Below the pieces are notes generated by a model. The model worked only from the letters and a program-made list of their open reading frames with translations. It did not search any database and was not told the origin of the DNA. 64,000 bases of DNA from Acidobacteriota bacterium (GTDB taxonomy: Bacteria; Acidobacteriota; Terriglobia; Bryobacterales; Bryobacteraceae), in NCBI GenBank assembly GCA_016185425.1, contig JACPNQ010000027.1, forward strand, positions 62,001 to 126,000, in the 5' to 3' direction. The number at the start of each line of letters is the position of its first letter. Position 1 is the stretch's first letter. Of the stretch, positions 55,478-63,664 are shown piece after piece. A program made the position numbers and the translations under genes.

Positions 55478-56635
55478 TTATCGGGTCGCCGCCGCGAACA
55501 CGCGCAGGACATTCCCGCCCAGGAACTTGCGGATTCGCGCCTCGCTCCACCCTCGCCGCTGCATCGCCTCGGTGATCTTCGGAAAATCCCGCACGTCCCG
55601 AATCCCGATCGGAAACGTCGGTCCGCCGTCCAGGTCCGAACCTAGCGCCACATAATCTTCCCCGGCAAGCTGTATCACCGCCTCCACCGGCGCCAGCCAC
55701 TGATCCACCGTGCACCTTACCGAATCCGGCGCGTCTAAACCCACCATCGGATGATGATTCTTCACCAGCGCATCCACTTCCACAATCGACATATCCCGTG
55801 GCTGCTTCTCCACACTCGTCGTGTCCCAAAACGCCTTCCCCGCCTGTGCCGTCCGATAGTCGAACATCGGCCGGTGATGAAACTCGCACCCTGCCTGGAA
55901 CCCGATCACTCCCCCCTTCGCCGCCAGCTCTTTCACCAGCTCATCCGACATCGTCCGCGGAATATTGTTGAACCGCTTTAGCCCCGAATGGGTCGCCATC
56001 ACCGGCCGCGTTGACACCGCCAGCACATCCCGCACCGTCTTCTCCGACGCATGAGCCACGTTGATCAACATCCCCAGCCGGTTCATCTCCCGCACAACTT
56101 CCTTCCCGTGCTCGTTCAGCCCGCCAAACAGGCTCTTCGAACAGCACGACTCCGCGAAAGCATTCGCCCAGTTGTGCGCCGGCAACTGCATCACCCGGAA
56201 CCCTGCGTGGTACAGCTCACGCAGCACGCCCAAATCTCCATCCAAATCGTACCCGCCCTCCAGGTCGAGCACCGCCGCAATCCGGCCCGTCTTCGCAATC
56301 CGCGTCACGTCCGCCGCGCTGTACGCAAACTCGATCTTGTCCTTATTCGCCGCCACCTGCCGCCGCGCCAGATCGAGCAGCCGCAGCACATGCTTCGTCT
56401 CATACCGCGCCGGATAATACTGTTCTTCGACGAACAGCGAAAAGAACATCGCGTCAATCCCGCCCTCCTTCGCCCGCGGCAGATCCACCTGCCCGTCCTG
56501 CACACGCTCGCCGATATCGCCGCCCTTATAAAACTGGCGGTTGATCATGTGGACATGCGCGTCGAAGACGAACGCCTTGTGATGCAGATCTTCGGCGATC
56601 AGCGGAAGTGCGAGAGAGAGAAAAAGGAGTTTCAT
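55478..56635 (-). CDS. Membrane-dipeptidase-like (M19) metallopeptidase
   Basis: 385 aa with a signal peptide (~residues 1-14). Amidohydrolase-type metal motif DAHVHM (~25-30) is followed by DLEGGYDLDGDLG, GMLINVAHASEKTV, PVMATHSGLKRF and GSDLDGGPTFPIG, the pattern of renal-dipeptidase homologues. The bridging Glu is in DLEGG (~E124). It hydrolyses dipeptides, including D-configured ones. It converges on the nitroreductase gene with 5 bp between, and is followed upstream by the frameshifted exported protein on the same strand, overlapping it by 4 bp. Confidence 0.9.
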   Translation of the reverse strand: MKLLFLSLALPLIAEDLHHKAFVFDAHVHMINRQFYKGGDIGERVQDGQVDLPRAKEGGIDAMFFSLFVEEQYYPARYETKHVLRLLDLARRQVAANKDKIEFAYSAADVTRIAKTGRIAAVLDLEGGYDLDGDLGVLRELYHAGFRVMQLPAHNWANAFAESCCSKSLFGGLNEHGKEVVREMNRLGMLINVAHASEKTVRDVLAVSTRPVMATHSGLKRFNNIPRTMSDELVKELAAKGGVIGFQAGCEFHHRPMFDYRTAQAGKAFWDTTSVEKQPRDMSIVEVDALVKNHHPMVGLDAPDSVRCTVDQWLAPVEAVIQLAGEDYVALGSDLDGGPTFPIGIRDVRDFPKITEAMQRRGWSEARIRKFLGGNVLRVFAAATR

Positions 56636-57818
56636 GCAGTCTGTACATACGGCGGATCGGCCGCCCGGTAGCGAATAGCGAGCGCGGGCGTTTCCACACG
56701 CTTGCCGGTCCGCACCGACTCGAAGAGATGCGCCAACGCGCCCGTCGTCAACACCGTCCGTTCCACCGGATACGGCGGGCGCCCGGTCAGCATCAACTCT
56801 TCTATGTTATGCGCCAATCCGTCGAAATGCGGCAGTGGCCGGGTCTTCCCAATGGGTCCAAACTTACACGCCACCGTCTGGCCGCCACTCGCACCGGCAA
56901 ATGCCCAGTCGGAGATAGCCCCATTGAGTAGCACCGCCGCCGCGCGCAACCCGTCTCTGTACTCGAGTGCAAACAGCACCGGCTTCTTCACCAACTCCCG
57001 GAACGGAGCGCCGGACTTCTGGGGACAGGTTGCATAGGCTGCGTTTACCAAAGGGCTCCAGGCGGCGTCCAGAAACTCCCAGACTCTGTCGCCGCTGACC
57101 GTTTCCACGGACTGAATTCCCGTCTCGCCGCCCGACCGCTGCTCCACCATGCACTGGAGCGCCTCAAGCGTATGAAAGCCGTAGGCATCCAGGTCGCCAT
57201 ACCCCAGCGCCACCGCCCGTTCGAATCGCGAGCCCATCGCCGGCACCAAATGTGGCACGCGCACACTCAGCGGGATAGAGGAGCCGGCAAACCAGGGCAC
57301 TTTCAACCTTCCCGCGCGCTCGTAAATCTCCTTCGCCGTCGGCCACGAATACGACAGGTGCTTATCGAAGAAGGTAGGCGCCGCCCGGCCCGATTTTCGT
57401 AGACATCGAGGATCTGCACGAACAGCTCATGCCGCGGATACAGCTTCTGGCCAACGTCGTTCGTCGGAAAGTTTCCATGCTCCCCAACGAACACCACCCC
57501 GTCCACCGCCAACCGCTCACCCCCCAAACACAGCGCCTTCGCAATCGAGTCGTAGGTCGTAAACCCATGCCGTGCCGCCAGATCCGCGCTCATATCCCGT
57601 TCATGGATCTGGTGGACGTAGAGCGAAACGACATCGCAGCGCGACGCGTGCCACTTCCCATTCGGCGAGCAGCCCGCCATCAACCGCCCCAGGATCACAT
57701 CCGCATGGGAATAGAAGTAGTACGACGTGACAACGGCAGCCAACCGCGGCCGCCGTGTCTGCTGTGCCGCCAGCGGGGCAGCGAGCAAAGGGAACACCGA
57801 GCGGCGCCGAAGGTCCAT
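56632..57818 (-). pseudogene. Exported conserved protein of unknown function, single frameshift
   Basis: An N-terminal part (from MDLRRRSVFPLLAAPLAAQQ, a Tat-like signal, at 57818) continues in frame to VYEN; a C-terminal part continues in the next frame from AAPTFFDKHLSYSWPTAKE through KVPWFAGSSIPLSVRVPHL to the stop at 56632. The break is at a run of four Ts, 57394-57397 (four A on the coding strand); five would restore the frame. The span is 3n+2, so one missing base explains it. The restored protein would be ~395 aa. I do not recognise the family. Either a homopolymer sequencing error or a recent pseudogene. Confidence 0.75.
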
Positions 57819-57884
57819 GGAGCTAAGATAACCGAGCCAAAGACCGCGTGTTAGAATGGCAAAGAAGCCGCCACTCGCATACTC

Positions 57885-57974
57885 GGAGAGATGGCCGAGC
57901 GGTTTAAGGCGCACGCTTGGAAAGCGTGTGTACTAGAAATGGTACCGAGGGTTCGAATCCCTCTCTCTCCGCCA
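57885..57974 (+). tRNA. tRNA-Ser (anticodon GGA), CCA encoded
   Basis: The acceptor stem GGAGAGA pairs with TCTCTCC (57964-57970). The D arm follows (GCCGAGC...), then an anticodon stem around loop TTGGAAA with anticodon GGA, a long variable arm as expected for class II tRNA, and the T arm GAGGG-TTCGAAT-CCCTC. G73 is followed by genomic CCA (57972-57974). No Ser anticodon ambiguity. It begins 66 bp beyond the start of the leftward frameshifted gene and marks the edge of the sparse accessory region. Confidence 0.97.
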
Positions 57975-58024
57975 CTTTATTTCAATCACCTACGCCGATT
58001 CAAGTCATCGGTGACGCAGGGTAA

Positions 58025-58216
58025 TCAAACCTCGTAGAATGGGATTCGCTCAATGAGCCGAGTGGCGCTCACCCTGTCGGGAAAGTTTCCTCGAAGCCAC
58101 TGATTTCGGCCCGGCGCGTATGCGGCTCGAATGCGATAGCAGGGCAGGGATAGCAGCCCCTTCGCCGAAGGATGAGGAACAAGCTGGTAGGACAAGCGTT
58201 CGGTTAAGTCTGCCAT
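58025..58216 (-). CDS. Small protein of the LSYxLV...YAxGR type (paralogue of 61676-61903)
   Basis: 63 aa, basic, no signal. Its core (LSYQLVPHPSAKGL, CYRIRAAYAPGRNQWLRGNF, ERIPFYEV) aligns residue for residue with the 75-aa protein encoded at 61676. It follows the DUF3606-like gene by 4 bp, so they form a two-gene leftward operon. I do not recognise a named family. Pairing with a DUF3606 protein and a diverged second copy nearby argue that it is a genuine gene rather than a chance frame. Confidence 0.65.
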   Translation of the reverse strand: MADLTERLSYQLVPHPSAKGLLSLPCYRIRAAYAPGRNQWLRGNFPDRVSATRLIERIPFYEV

Positions 58217-58220
58217 ATGC

Positions 58221-58427
58221 CTACCGTCCCGCCGGCGGTCTCAGCCACTTGCCAATGTATGCGCGCACGGCCTTCAGATCCGGACCCACTGACTCCACCG
58301 CCTTGCGAAGCGATTTGACAGACACCCCGAAGTGCTGAGCCCAGAACTGTCGTTGATAGCGGTCCTCGAGGGAAATTCGAAATTCACTTGTTGGCGCCGC
58401 TTCGGGCACGCTCGGATGGTCAGTCAT
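58221..58427 (-). CDS. DUF3606-like small protein
   Basis: 68 aa. The stretch ISLEDRYQRQFWAQHFGVS, KSLRKAVESVGPDLKAVRAYI resembles DUF3606, a small helical domain of unknown function found widely in proteobacteria and on mobile elements. AAGGAG lies 4 nt before the ATG, a strong initiation site. First gene of the pair with 58025-58216. A DNA-binding or stress role is sometimes supposed for the family but not shown. Confidence 0.7.
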   Translation of the reverse strand: MTDHPSVPEAAPTSEFRISLEDRYQRQFWAQHFGVSVKSLRKAVESVGPDLKAVRAYIGKWLRPPAGR

Positions 58428-58994
58428 GGAACTCCTTACATGACCACCACGGCGGGAGGCGCATTCACCTCAGTTCAGCAACTTTGGTGAGATCGGTAGG
58501 ACAATTCCTAGACTAGCCGACGCAAGGGTAGGTGCGGCAGGGGCGCGACGAGCCAACGTTTTTCGGCCGCGCTACGCTGAATCTCACGCGGAATTAGGCT
58601 GGGACCATAGAGAACGAGGATCGTGTTGAGGGCCATCAGCGAATCCGAATGGCGCCTCCTCCGCGTTCGAACTCTGTTGAGAGAATATGGACGGTTTCAC
58701 GCCTCGACCTGCGATCGGCGCCCGCTTTCGACTTCCGTAGGTGCGTGATAGGCGCGGGACCGTACCGTGGGACAGATCCCCAAGCCGGCCACTGGCCGTC
58801 AACTCGAACTCTTTAATCGTCCCGACGCACGAGCAGGCTTCTCCCGGGTTTCCAGTTGCCGGACTGGCACCGATTCCGAAGAACCTCGTACTTGACACAG
58901 AGTACTTTGTATAAGGAAGTTAGACTTCCAAAGGCGCCTCATCTATCGAACTAGAAGCGCCAAGCCTGAGGTGTCGATGTCTACAGAAGGAAAC
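58428..58994. other. 567-bp intergenic region with two inverted repeats
   Basis: No credible gene on either strand. The right end carries two symmetric elements before the serine-hydrolase gene: ACAGAGTACTTTGT (58897-58910, palindromic except one pair) and GGAAGT-TAG-ACTTCC (58915-58929). They lie 66-98 bp upstream of its start codon. A TTGACA at 58893 has no well-spaced -10 box. Likely regulatory; the rest shows nothing recognised. Confidence 0.45.
58897..58910. promoter_or_regulatory. Near-palindrome upstream of the serine-hydrolase gene
   Basis: ACAGAGTACTTTGT, symmetric around AGTACT with one mismatched pair. It overlaps the TTGACA-like hexamer. Sites of similar form are recognised by PadR-type repressors in other bacteria; assignment here is a guess. 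Confidence 0.3.
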
Positions 58995-60316
58995 ATGTCG
59001 AAGCGACGGATTCCGACCTGGCTCACGCTTTTGCTCGTAGCAGTCGGGCTCCTAATTGTGGCGATTCCGGCGCTTTGGGTTTTCGTGAGTCTCACTGCGA
59101 CGCCCCTGCATCCGAACGCAGACAGCGTGCCGGTAATAATCCATTCGGCGCCATTGCCAAAGTGGGCCGGTGCCGTGGAGCAAGCGCGGCAGTTCGCCCG
59201 TACGAGTGTCGCTGAGCAGAATCTGCCGGGACTTTCGGTGGCGATCGGTATCGATGGCGACGTCGTGTGGGCGGAAGGGTTCGGGTTTGCGGATCTCAAG
59301 ACCAGCGCGCCGGTCACGCCGGATCACCGGTTCAGGATCGGAACCGCTTCCACGGTGCTCACCTCGGCTGCGGCCGGCCTGCTGGTGGAGAATGGCAAGC
59401 ATAAGCTCGACGACGAGATTCAAACGAAGGTGCCTGCATTCCCTAAGAAACAGTGGCCCGTGACACTGCGCGAGTTAATGGGGCACACGGCAGGCGTCAT
59501 TTCCGATGGCGTGACGAGGGACCGCTTTTTACTAAACACTGTGAACGGCCGGGGGAAGCTCTGCGGTACTTTGCGAAAGAGTCGCTGCTGTTTGAGCCGG
59601 GGACCCGGTACCGCTATTCGAGCTACGGTTGGATCCTGGTGAGCGCGGCCGTCGAAGCCGCCGCAGATAAACCCTTCCTGACGTTTATGCGGGAGCAAAT
59701 CTTCCATCCGCTGCGTATGCGCAACACCATCCCTGATGCGGCGGTCCTTGAAGAGGGAGAGGACTTCCCGTTGTTCAATATGATCCGGGAGCTTATACAC
59801 GACCCGGAGGCGAAACGCGGTTCCGCCCCTGCCTCCGCGGCGAAGCCGGTCAAGGATCAAGTAACGTCCTACTTCCCGAGGTTCGCGGCCGATCCCAAGC
59901 ACGGAATGCACCTGATGCGACCACTCGACTATTCCTGCTATGCGGGAGCGAGTGCATTCGTCTCCACTCCGTCCGACCTGGTGCGCTTCGGCATGGCGAT
60001 CAACAGCGGCAAGCTCCTGCAACCGGCCACCGTCGAATTGCTGCAGACATCGCAACGGCTGCCCTCGGGCGAGGAGACCGGTTACGGGCTTGGCTGGGAC
60101 ATCAAGACCACCGTCACGCTTGCGGGCAAACAAACACAGGTGGTCGGCCACAACGGAAATTCGTTAGGCGGGATGGTAGCGTCTTTGATGACGTTTCCCG
60201 AATACGGAATTGTCGTAGCCGTGACTTCGAACATCTCCTACGCGGACACGCCGGCGATTGGGCTGAAAATCGCGGGGGCTTTCGCAGAACAGGGGAAAAT
60301 TCCTCCGCGCAAATGA
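58995..60316 (+). pseudogene. Serine beta-lactamase-like hydrolase, single frameshift
   Basis: Start at ATG 58995 with AAGGA upstream. A membrane anchor (~residues 7-35) precedes a class C beta-lactamase-like domain with GFGFADLKTSAPVTPDHRFR, then the position of SXXK reading TASTVLTSAA (Ser kept, Lys absent). After LRELMGHTAGVISDG the frame breaks near 59508-59513 and resumes in the next frame as DEGPLFTKHCERPGEALRYF through YRYSSYGWILVSAAVE (YXN-like region) and VVGHNGNSLGGMVASL, ending at 60316. One missing base explains it. Both the frameshift and the altered SXXK argue for a non-functional gene, though the shift could be an assembly indel. Confidence 0.75.
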
Positions 60317-60499
60317 TACGCCGTCCGCCGGTCGGGCGTTTGTTGGAGGCGACACTCCAGAAGCCCGCATCAAGGCGCGAGACGGCTGCGGGATCGGATT
60401 GTCCGTATTTTTGAAGACAACTTACTAACCCACTGACTATTACAGTTCGGCCATAACTGTTACTTGTTCACCACGGATCGGGGAAACGTACATTTATTC

Positions 60500-60528
60500 T
60501 TGACTGCGTCCCAACCCGGATGTATGCT
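60500..60528 (+). promoter_or_regulatory. Sigma-70-type promoter of the cupredoxin gene
   Basis: TTGACT, 17-nt spacer, TATGCT, 47 bp upstream of the ATG at 60576, which has a perfect AGGAGG ribosome site. The best promoter match I found in the window. Confidence 0.7.
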
Positions 60529-60539
60529 ACATCCCGGTT
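60513..60539. promoter_or_regulatory. Inverted repeat overlapping the -10 box, probable operator
   Basis: AACCCGGATGTA-TGC-TACATCCCGGTT: 12-bp arms with a single mismatched pair, centred on the -10 element. Placement predicts repression by a dimeric regulator when bound. The regulator is not identifiable; a copper- or redox-responsive one would suit the cupredoxin product. Confidence 0.55.
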
Positions 60540-60575
60540 CGAACTCTAGGTGCCTCACGGCAATAGGAGGGAAAG

Positions 60576-61145
60576 ATGCGTTTTCTGTTTATGTTCGTCG
60601 TTCTGGCGGCACTGGCTGTCAGCTTATCGTTGATGGTGAACTCCCCGGCCCAGGCTCAGGGATACGGCAACGATCCCAACATAGCGATGCTCGACAATTG
60701 CTCGACCACCGATCCGGGATATGCGCCATTCGGCGGCTGTCCGCAGGATTCTACGACAAAAGCACATCAGGGTGACGTTTCCGCCGGCGAGTTCTTGGCT
60801 CTACTGACCAGTCCGCTTGCACCGGGCAACCAGGTGATTGGGCACCCTTCCTGGCGCAACGAGCCGTCTTACATCACCGTCCGGTCGGGACAGAACATCC
60901 GGGTTTCCAATCGTGGCGGAAGAGTCCACACATTTACCGAAGTCGCAAATTTTGGTGGCGGATTCATATCGCCGCTCAATGGAGCCCTCACCCCAGCCCC
61001 TGAGTGCGGAAGTGGCGTCCCCAATCCGAACGTCAAGTTTGTTGCAGTTGGTGATACCCAAACACTGAGCGGGCTCGGGACTGGACTGCGGAAATTCCAA
61101 TGCTGCATCCATCCCTGGATGCGCGCAGCGATCCGGGTGCAGTAA
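60576..61145 (+). CDS. Exported cupredoxin-like copper protein
   Basis: 189 aa. Signal peptide residues 1-28 (MRFLFMFVVLAALAVSLSLM...AQAQ). The cupredoxin part spans ~95-189. Ligand candidates are His in GGRVHTFTEV, and Cys, His and Met in KFQCCIHPWMRAAIRV, the order seen in type 1 copper proteins. The N-terminal ~70 residues are a Gly/Asn/Pro-rich extension with two Cys. It could bind copper for electron transfer or storage in the periplasm. It has its own promoter and operator-like repeat, with no partner gene adjacent. Confidence 0.8.
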   Translation: MRFLFMFVVLAALAVSLSLMVNSPAQAQGYGNDPNIAMLDNCSTTDPGYAPFGGCPQDSTTKAHQGDVSAGEFLALLTSPLAPGNQVIGHPSWRNEPSYITVRSGQNIRVSNRGGRVHTFTEVANFGGGFISPLNGALTPAPECGSGVPNPNVKFVAVGDTQTLSGLGTGLRKFQCCIHPWMRAAIRVQ

Positions 61146-61675
61146 GCACACACGATGTAGGCATCGCGTCAGTGCAACACATCGCCTTCGGCACCGTCGA
61201 TGGGAAGACGATTCGAGAGCCTAACCCTCGAAGCCCGTGTCCCTCTCTCTGCCAGATATTATCCTGTGTTTTAAAAGAGTGTGGGGCACCGTTTGCAGAC
61301 TCGGCGAGGCGATCAGTTGGGGCTGTCTTTCAAAGCAGCAGACGGGTCTCTTCCGCCCTCCCAGCACCAATCCTTTTCCCACACGAACAAGTACACTCCG
61401 GGAGCATCCCCAAACTCCTCTAGCGGAACTTCTCCCGGCGATCACAACCCCTTGAGCATCGCGAGCCTGAAGAAGTCTAAGCAGTCCCCGGCGCGCCGTT
61501 CACCCACCCAGCGTCTTCCGCGGCTCTGGTCCTGCGGACAGATCACGTGTGAATTAGAGCGGACAAATCACATACTAACGACAACCGCCGGATCCCCTAC
61601 CGTAGCCTCCACCAGACACTGTGGCTATAATCGTCATCGGGAAGCTTAGTATCGTTGCTTCGCCGGGATTCCCGG
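61146..61675. other. 530-bp intergenic region with a tRNA-3'-end-like sequence
   Basis: Frames here are low-complexity or Ser/Pro-rich and not convincing. At 61240-61254, TCCCTCTCTCTGCCA matches the 3' end of the tRNA-Ser (TCCCTCTCTCT then GCCA, with CC missing), preceded by a CTCGAA resembling the T-loop. It could be an old attachment-site remnant. A TATAAT at 61626 is the only promoter-like element before the 61676 gene, and it lacks a spaced -35 box. Confidence 0.4.
61240..61254 (+). repeat. Imperfect copy of the tRNA-Ser 3' end
   Basis: TCCCTCTCTCTGCCA compared with TCCCTCTCTCTCCGCCA at 57958-57974: identical apart from two missing bases. The two lie 3.3 kb apart in the same orientation. 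A candidate att remnant of an element integrated at the tRNA, but short and of low complexity, so chance cannot be excluded. Confidence 0.3.
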
Positions 61676-61903
61676 ATGCCAAAGCCACCAAGCGTTCCAC
61701 CAGCGCCTACACGTCTGTCGTACTCGCTGGTTGCGGTTCCCCCGCCGAAGGGTTCTGCCTCCTATACTTCGCTCCGTATCTCCGTGGTATACGCGTCCGG
61801 CCGGACCATGTATCTTCCCGGACGGTTTACGGACTCAATCGCCGCGGAGGATTACCTCGCGCGCTTCTACCCGGACCTCTTAGGGAAGCAAACACAAAAA
61901 TAA
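61676..61903 (+). CDS. Small protein of the LSYxLV...YAxGR type (paralogue of 58025-58216)
   Basis: 75 aa from the ATG at 61676 (an in-frame TTG is at 61655). The N-terminus is Pro-rich; the core (LSYSLVAVPPPKGS, LRISVVYASGRTMYLPGRF) aligns with the 63-aa protein at 58025: LSY-LV, P-KG, RI, YA-GR, L-G-F and D at matching spacing. No named family recognised and no membrane or export signal. The two proteins sit 3.7 kb apart on opposite strands. Confidence 0.6.
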   Translation: MPKPPSVPPAPTRLSYSLVAVPPPKGSASYTSLRISVVYASGRTMYLPGRFTDSIAAEDYLARFYPDLLGKQTQK

Positions 61904-62030
61904 CGAGAGGATTGGCGGGTTGCGATCTTCAACCACAAGCTGGGATTGACTCCAGTCTGTAGCCCTGCGTCATTGGATGGCATCAGGAGACAACCGCGGC
62001 AGGACACGAGCACGTAGAATTGGATCAGTC

Positions 62031-62387
62031 ATGGACATCGGGGGAGACGGCGTCGTGCTCATACGCGGACGCGATCCGATTGTCATGTTGCGAAGCCGGT
62101 TTCCAGACTTTTTCGCAAGCCTTCCGTTCCATGTTGACAACGACGAGCCGTATTTTGCGTATGAGACATTCGCTGATCATCTACGGCAGAGAAGGACGGA
62201 TGAAGTGCTTTGGGATCGCGCCTGTTCCCTATTCGACGATATTGCAGCCAAAGACCCCTCCCTTCACGAATTGCTGAGCGTCGCGGTGTTTGATCCGCTC
62301 TGTAGCTCTCCCGAACTGTCGTTTCTACTGAAAAGCAAATTGGGGCCAGCGGCCCAAAAACTGATCGACGAGATCGAACAGTTTTGA
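62031..62387 (+). CDS. DUF7674-like small protein
   Basis: 118 aa from the ATG at 62031 (an upstream in-frame start is at 61977). It resembles DUF7674: a predicted helical, acidic protein with FPDFFASLPFHVDNDEPYFA, ETFADHLRQRRTDEVL and LFDDIAAKDPSLHELLSVAV. Members often occur in defence- or toxin-associated neighbourhoods as possible immunity proteins; that is family context, and no toxin is adjacent here. No signal peptide. Confidence 0.6.
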   Translation: MDIGGDGVVLIRGRDPIVMLRSRFPDFFASLPFHVDNDEPYFAYETFADHLRQRRTDEVLWDRACSLFDDIAAKDPSLHELLSVAVFDPLCSSPELSFLLKSKLGPAAQKLIDEIEQF

Positions 62388-62512
62388 CGATCCCATCGGA
62401 CCAGCCCACAACACAAAGTTCGAATCTCCCGAACCCGCGCTCGCCGCTCTTGGCCTTCGTATCGCTGTTTCGATCGAACGGACGGAGGTGTAACGCGCCA
62501 CTCCCCACCCCC

Positions 62513-62564
62513 TGGCAATGCATCGAATCCGGTGGTACTATCCCGGCATGACTGGCGATCGGTT
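62513..62564 (+). repeat. Direct repeat, copy 1 (promoter/start region)
   Basis: About 46 of 52 positions match 63553-63604, including an unbroken 22-bp run around the start codon. It contains TGGCA[A/T]TGC and TACTAT 8 nt before ATG, a possible promoter. Shared with the gutted second copy 1040 bp downstream. Confidence 0.75.
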
Positions 62565-62790
62565 ATCCCAAGCGCAAGCGTTTTGGAACAAGACCAAGGC
62601 CGTGGGTTGGTCAGACGAACAAACTCGAATGCAGGCCCGTCGCGAAGCTGGCATCGTACAGCACGGTGCCAATCTGATCTTCAGCGACGGCAGCATTCTT
62701 TCCAGCTCTACTGCTGCATTCGGCAGGAAGCTCGTCGTTCGCGAGAGAGCCTCCCTCGAACAATTGCGGAAAGCGGCGAGTGCCCGCTAA
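62548..62790 (+). CDS. Small hypothetical protein, intact member of a duplicated pair
   Basis: 80 aa from the ATG at 62548 (in-frame start at 62518 also possible). Basic, with helical N-terminus (LSQAQAFWNKTKAVGWSDEQ), and C-terminal SSTAAFGRKLVVRERASLEQ. No recognised family. Its 5' and 3' ends are repeated at 63588-63664 with the middle deleted. Codon content is less GC-biased than in the core genes to the left. Confidence 0.55.
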   Translation: MTGDRLSQAQAFWNKTKAVGWSDEQTRMQARREAGIVQHGANLIFSDGSILSSSTAAFGRKLVVRERASLEQLRKAASAR

Positions 62791-62881
62791 TCCCGTCAAC
62801 ATGATTTGCCTCCGCGCCGTCCCGCGCCAGCATGCAGGTGAAGTGTCGTTGCGCCCCTGCGGAAACCCGATTGCATCCTGA

Positions 62882-63444
62882 CTACTGCTCGGTGTCCAGG
62901 ACGAGGAACTGGAGTTGTCCGCCGCGCTCAAGATGCACGGCGATTGGACTGCCCGCGGTGATGCCTGCGAGCACGGCTTTGAGCTCGGCGATGTTGCGAA
63001 CCTGGCGGCTATTGCACCCATAGATGACATCCTCCGGCAGCAAGTTCTATCGGTTTCCCGGTCGACTCCGAGAAACTCGGCCGTGACGATCTTGCCGGAC
63101 GGTTTGAGGACGGAGTGAAATCGGCCAAGCTCACCGGAACTCTGCGTGAGCATCACCTGGACGCGACGAGCCGTGCCGACGACATGGGCGTTGGTGACAA
63201 TGTGGCCCGGGTCGACGAGTACTCCCGACCCCGAGGCGCGGCTGGATCGCAGACGGTTGGAAGCACTCCCGGCGGCGCTGATTTCGACGGCGTGAATCCG
63301 CACGACCGCCGGAGTGACACGTTCCGCCAGTTTCCGGATGCTATCGCCGAGACTGCGCAGGGAAGTGGTTTGCGATCGGGCCTGATCGGGAAAAACCAGG
63401 AAAAAGAGCAGGCAGATTCCTGCCATGTTGCAACGAGTGCCCAT
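62882..63444 (-). pseudogene. HtrA/DegP-type serine protease with internal deletion
   Basis: Start at ATG 63444 with a signal peptide (MGTRCNMAGICLLFFLVFPD). A trypsin-like domain begins (SGSGVLVDPGHIVTNAHVVG, catalytic His in TNAHVV) and runs to GVDRETD. The sequence then jumps, in another frame, to a PDZ-domain end: LPEDVIYGCNSRQVRNIAEL, KAVLAGITAGSP, to TAG at 62882. The catalytic Asp and Ser (GNSGGP) region and the PDZ start are missing. An internal deletion therefore joined the two parts. Non-functional; it lies between the two copies of the 52-bp repeat. Confidence 0.8.
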
Positions 63445-63552
63445 ATAGAGATCGTAACCTTGGCGTTGAGTCCAATGCGCTGTTTCGACCGAAACGCCCA
63501 CACCGGTCTCGCTAACGCCGGCGAAAGTGTCCGGGTCATTCTTATCCCACCG

Positions 63553-63604
63553 TGGCATTGCGTCGAATCGGATGGTACTATCCCGGCATGACTGACAATC
63601 GGTT
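63553..63604 (+). repeat. Direct repeat, copy 2
   Basis: Matches 62513-62564 at about 46 of 52 positions. Same orientation, followed by the gutted second gene copy. Confidence 0.75.
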
Positions 63605-63664
63605 TCCGCCGTCCGCCAGAGGGCATCCCTCAAGCGACTGCGGAGAGCGTCGAGTGCCCGCTAA
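63588..63664 (+). pseudogene. Gutted copy of the 62548 gene
   Basis: The ATG and first ~17 coding bases match copy 1, then a short unrelated stretch, then the final ~40 bases match again (35 of 42 over 63626-63667 against 62752-62793), including the stop TAA, which is out of frame with the ATG. The ~185-bp middle of copy 1 is missing. A clear duplication followed by internal deletion. Confidence 0.7.

Noticed and set aside
58584-58898. 104-codon minus-strand frame in the gap before the serine hydrolase
   Set aside because: No ribosome site, low-information sequence, no domain; overlaps the palindromic regulatory region.
61221-61445. Minus-strand frame containing a GRERDTGFEG stretch
   Set aside because: This phrase is typical of spurious translation of tRNA-like DNA, and it lies over the tRNA-3'-end-like sequence rather than a gene.
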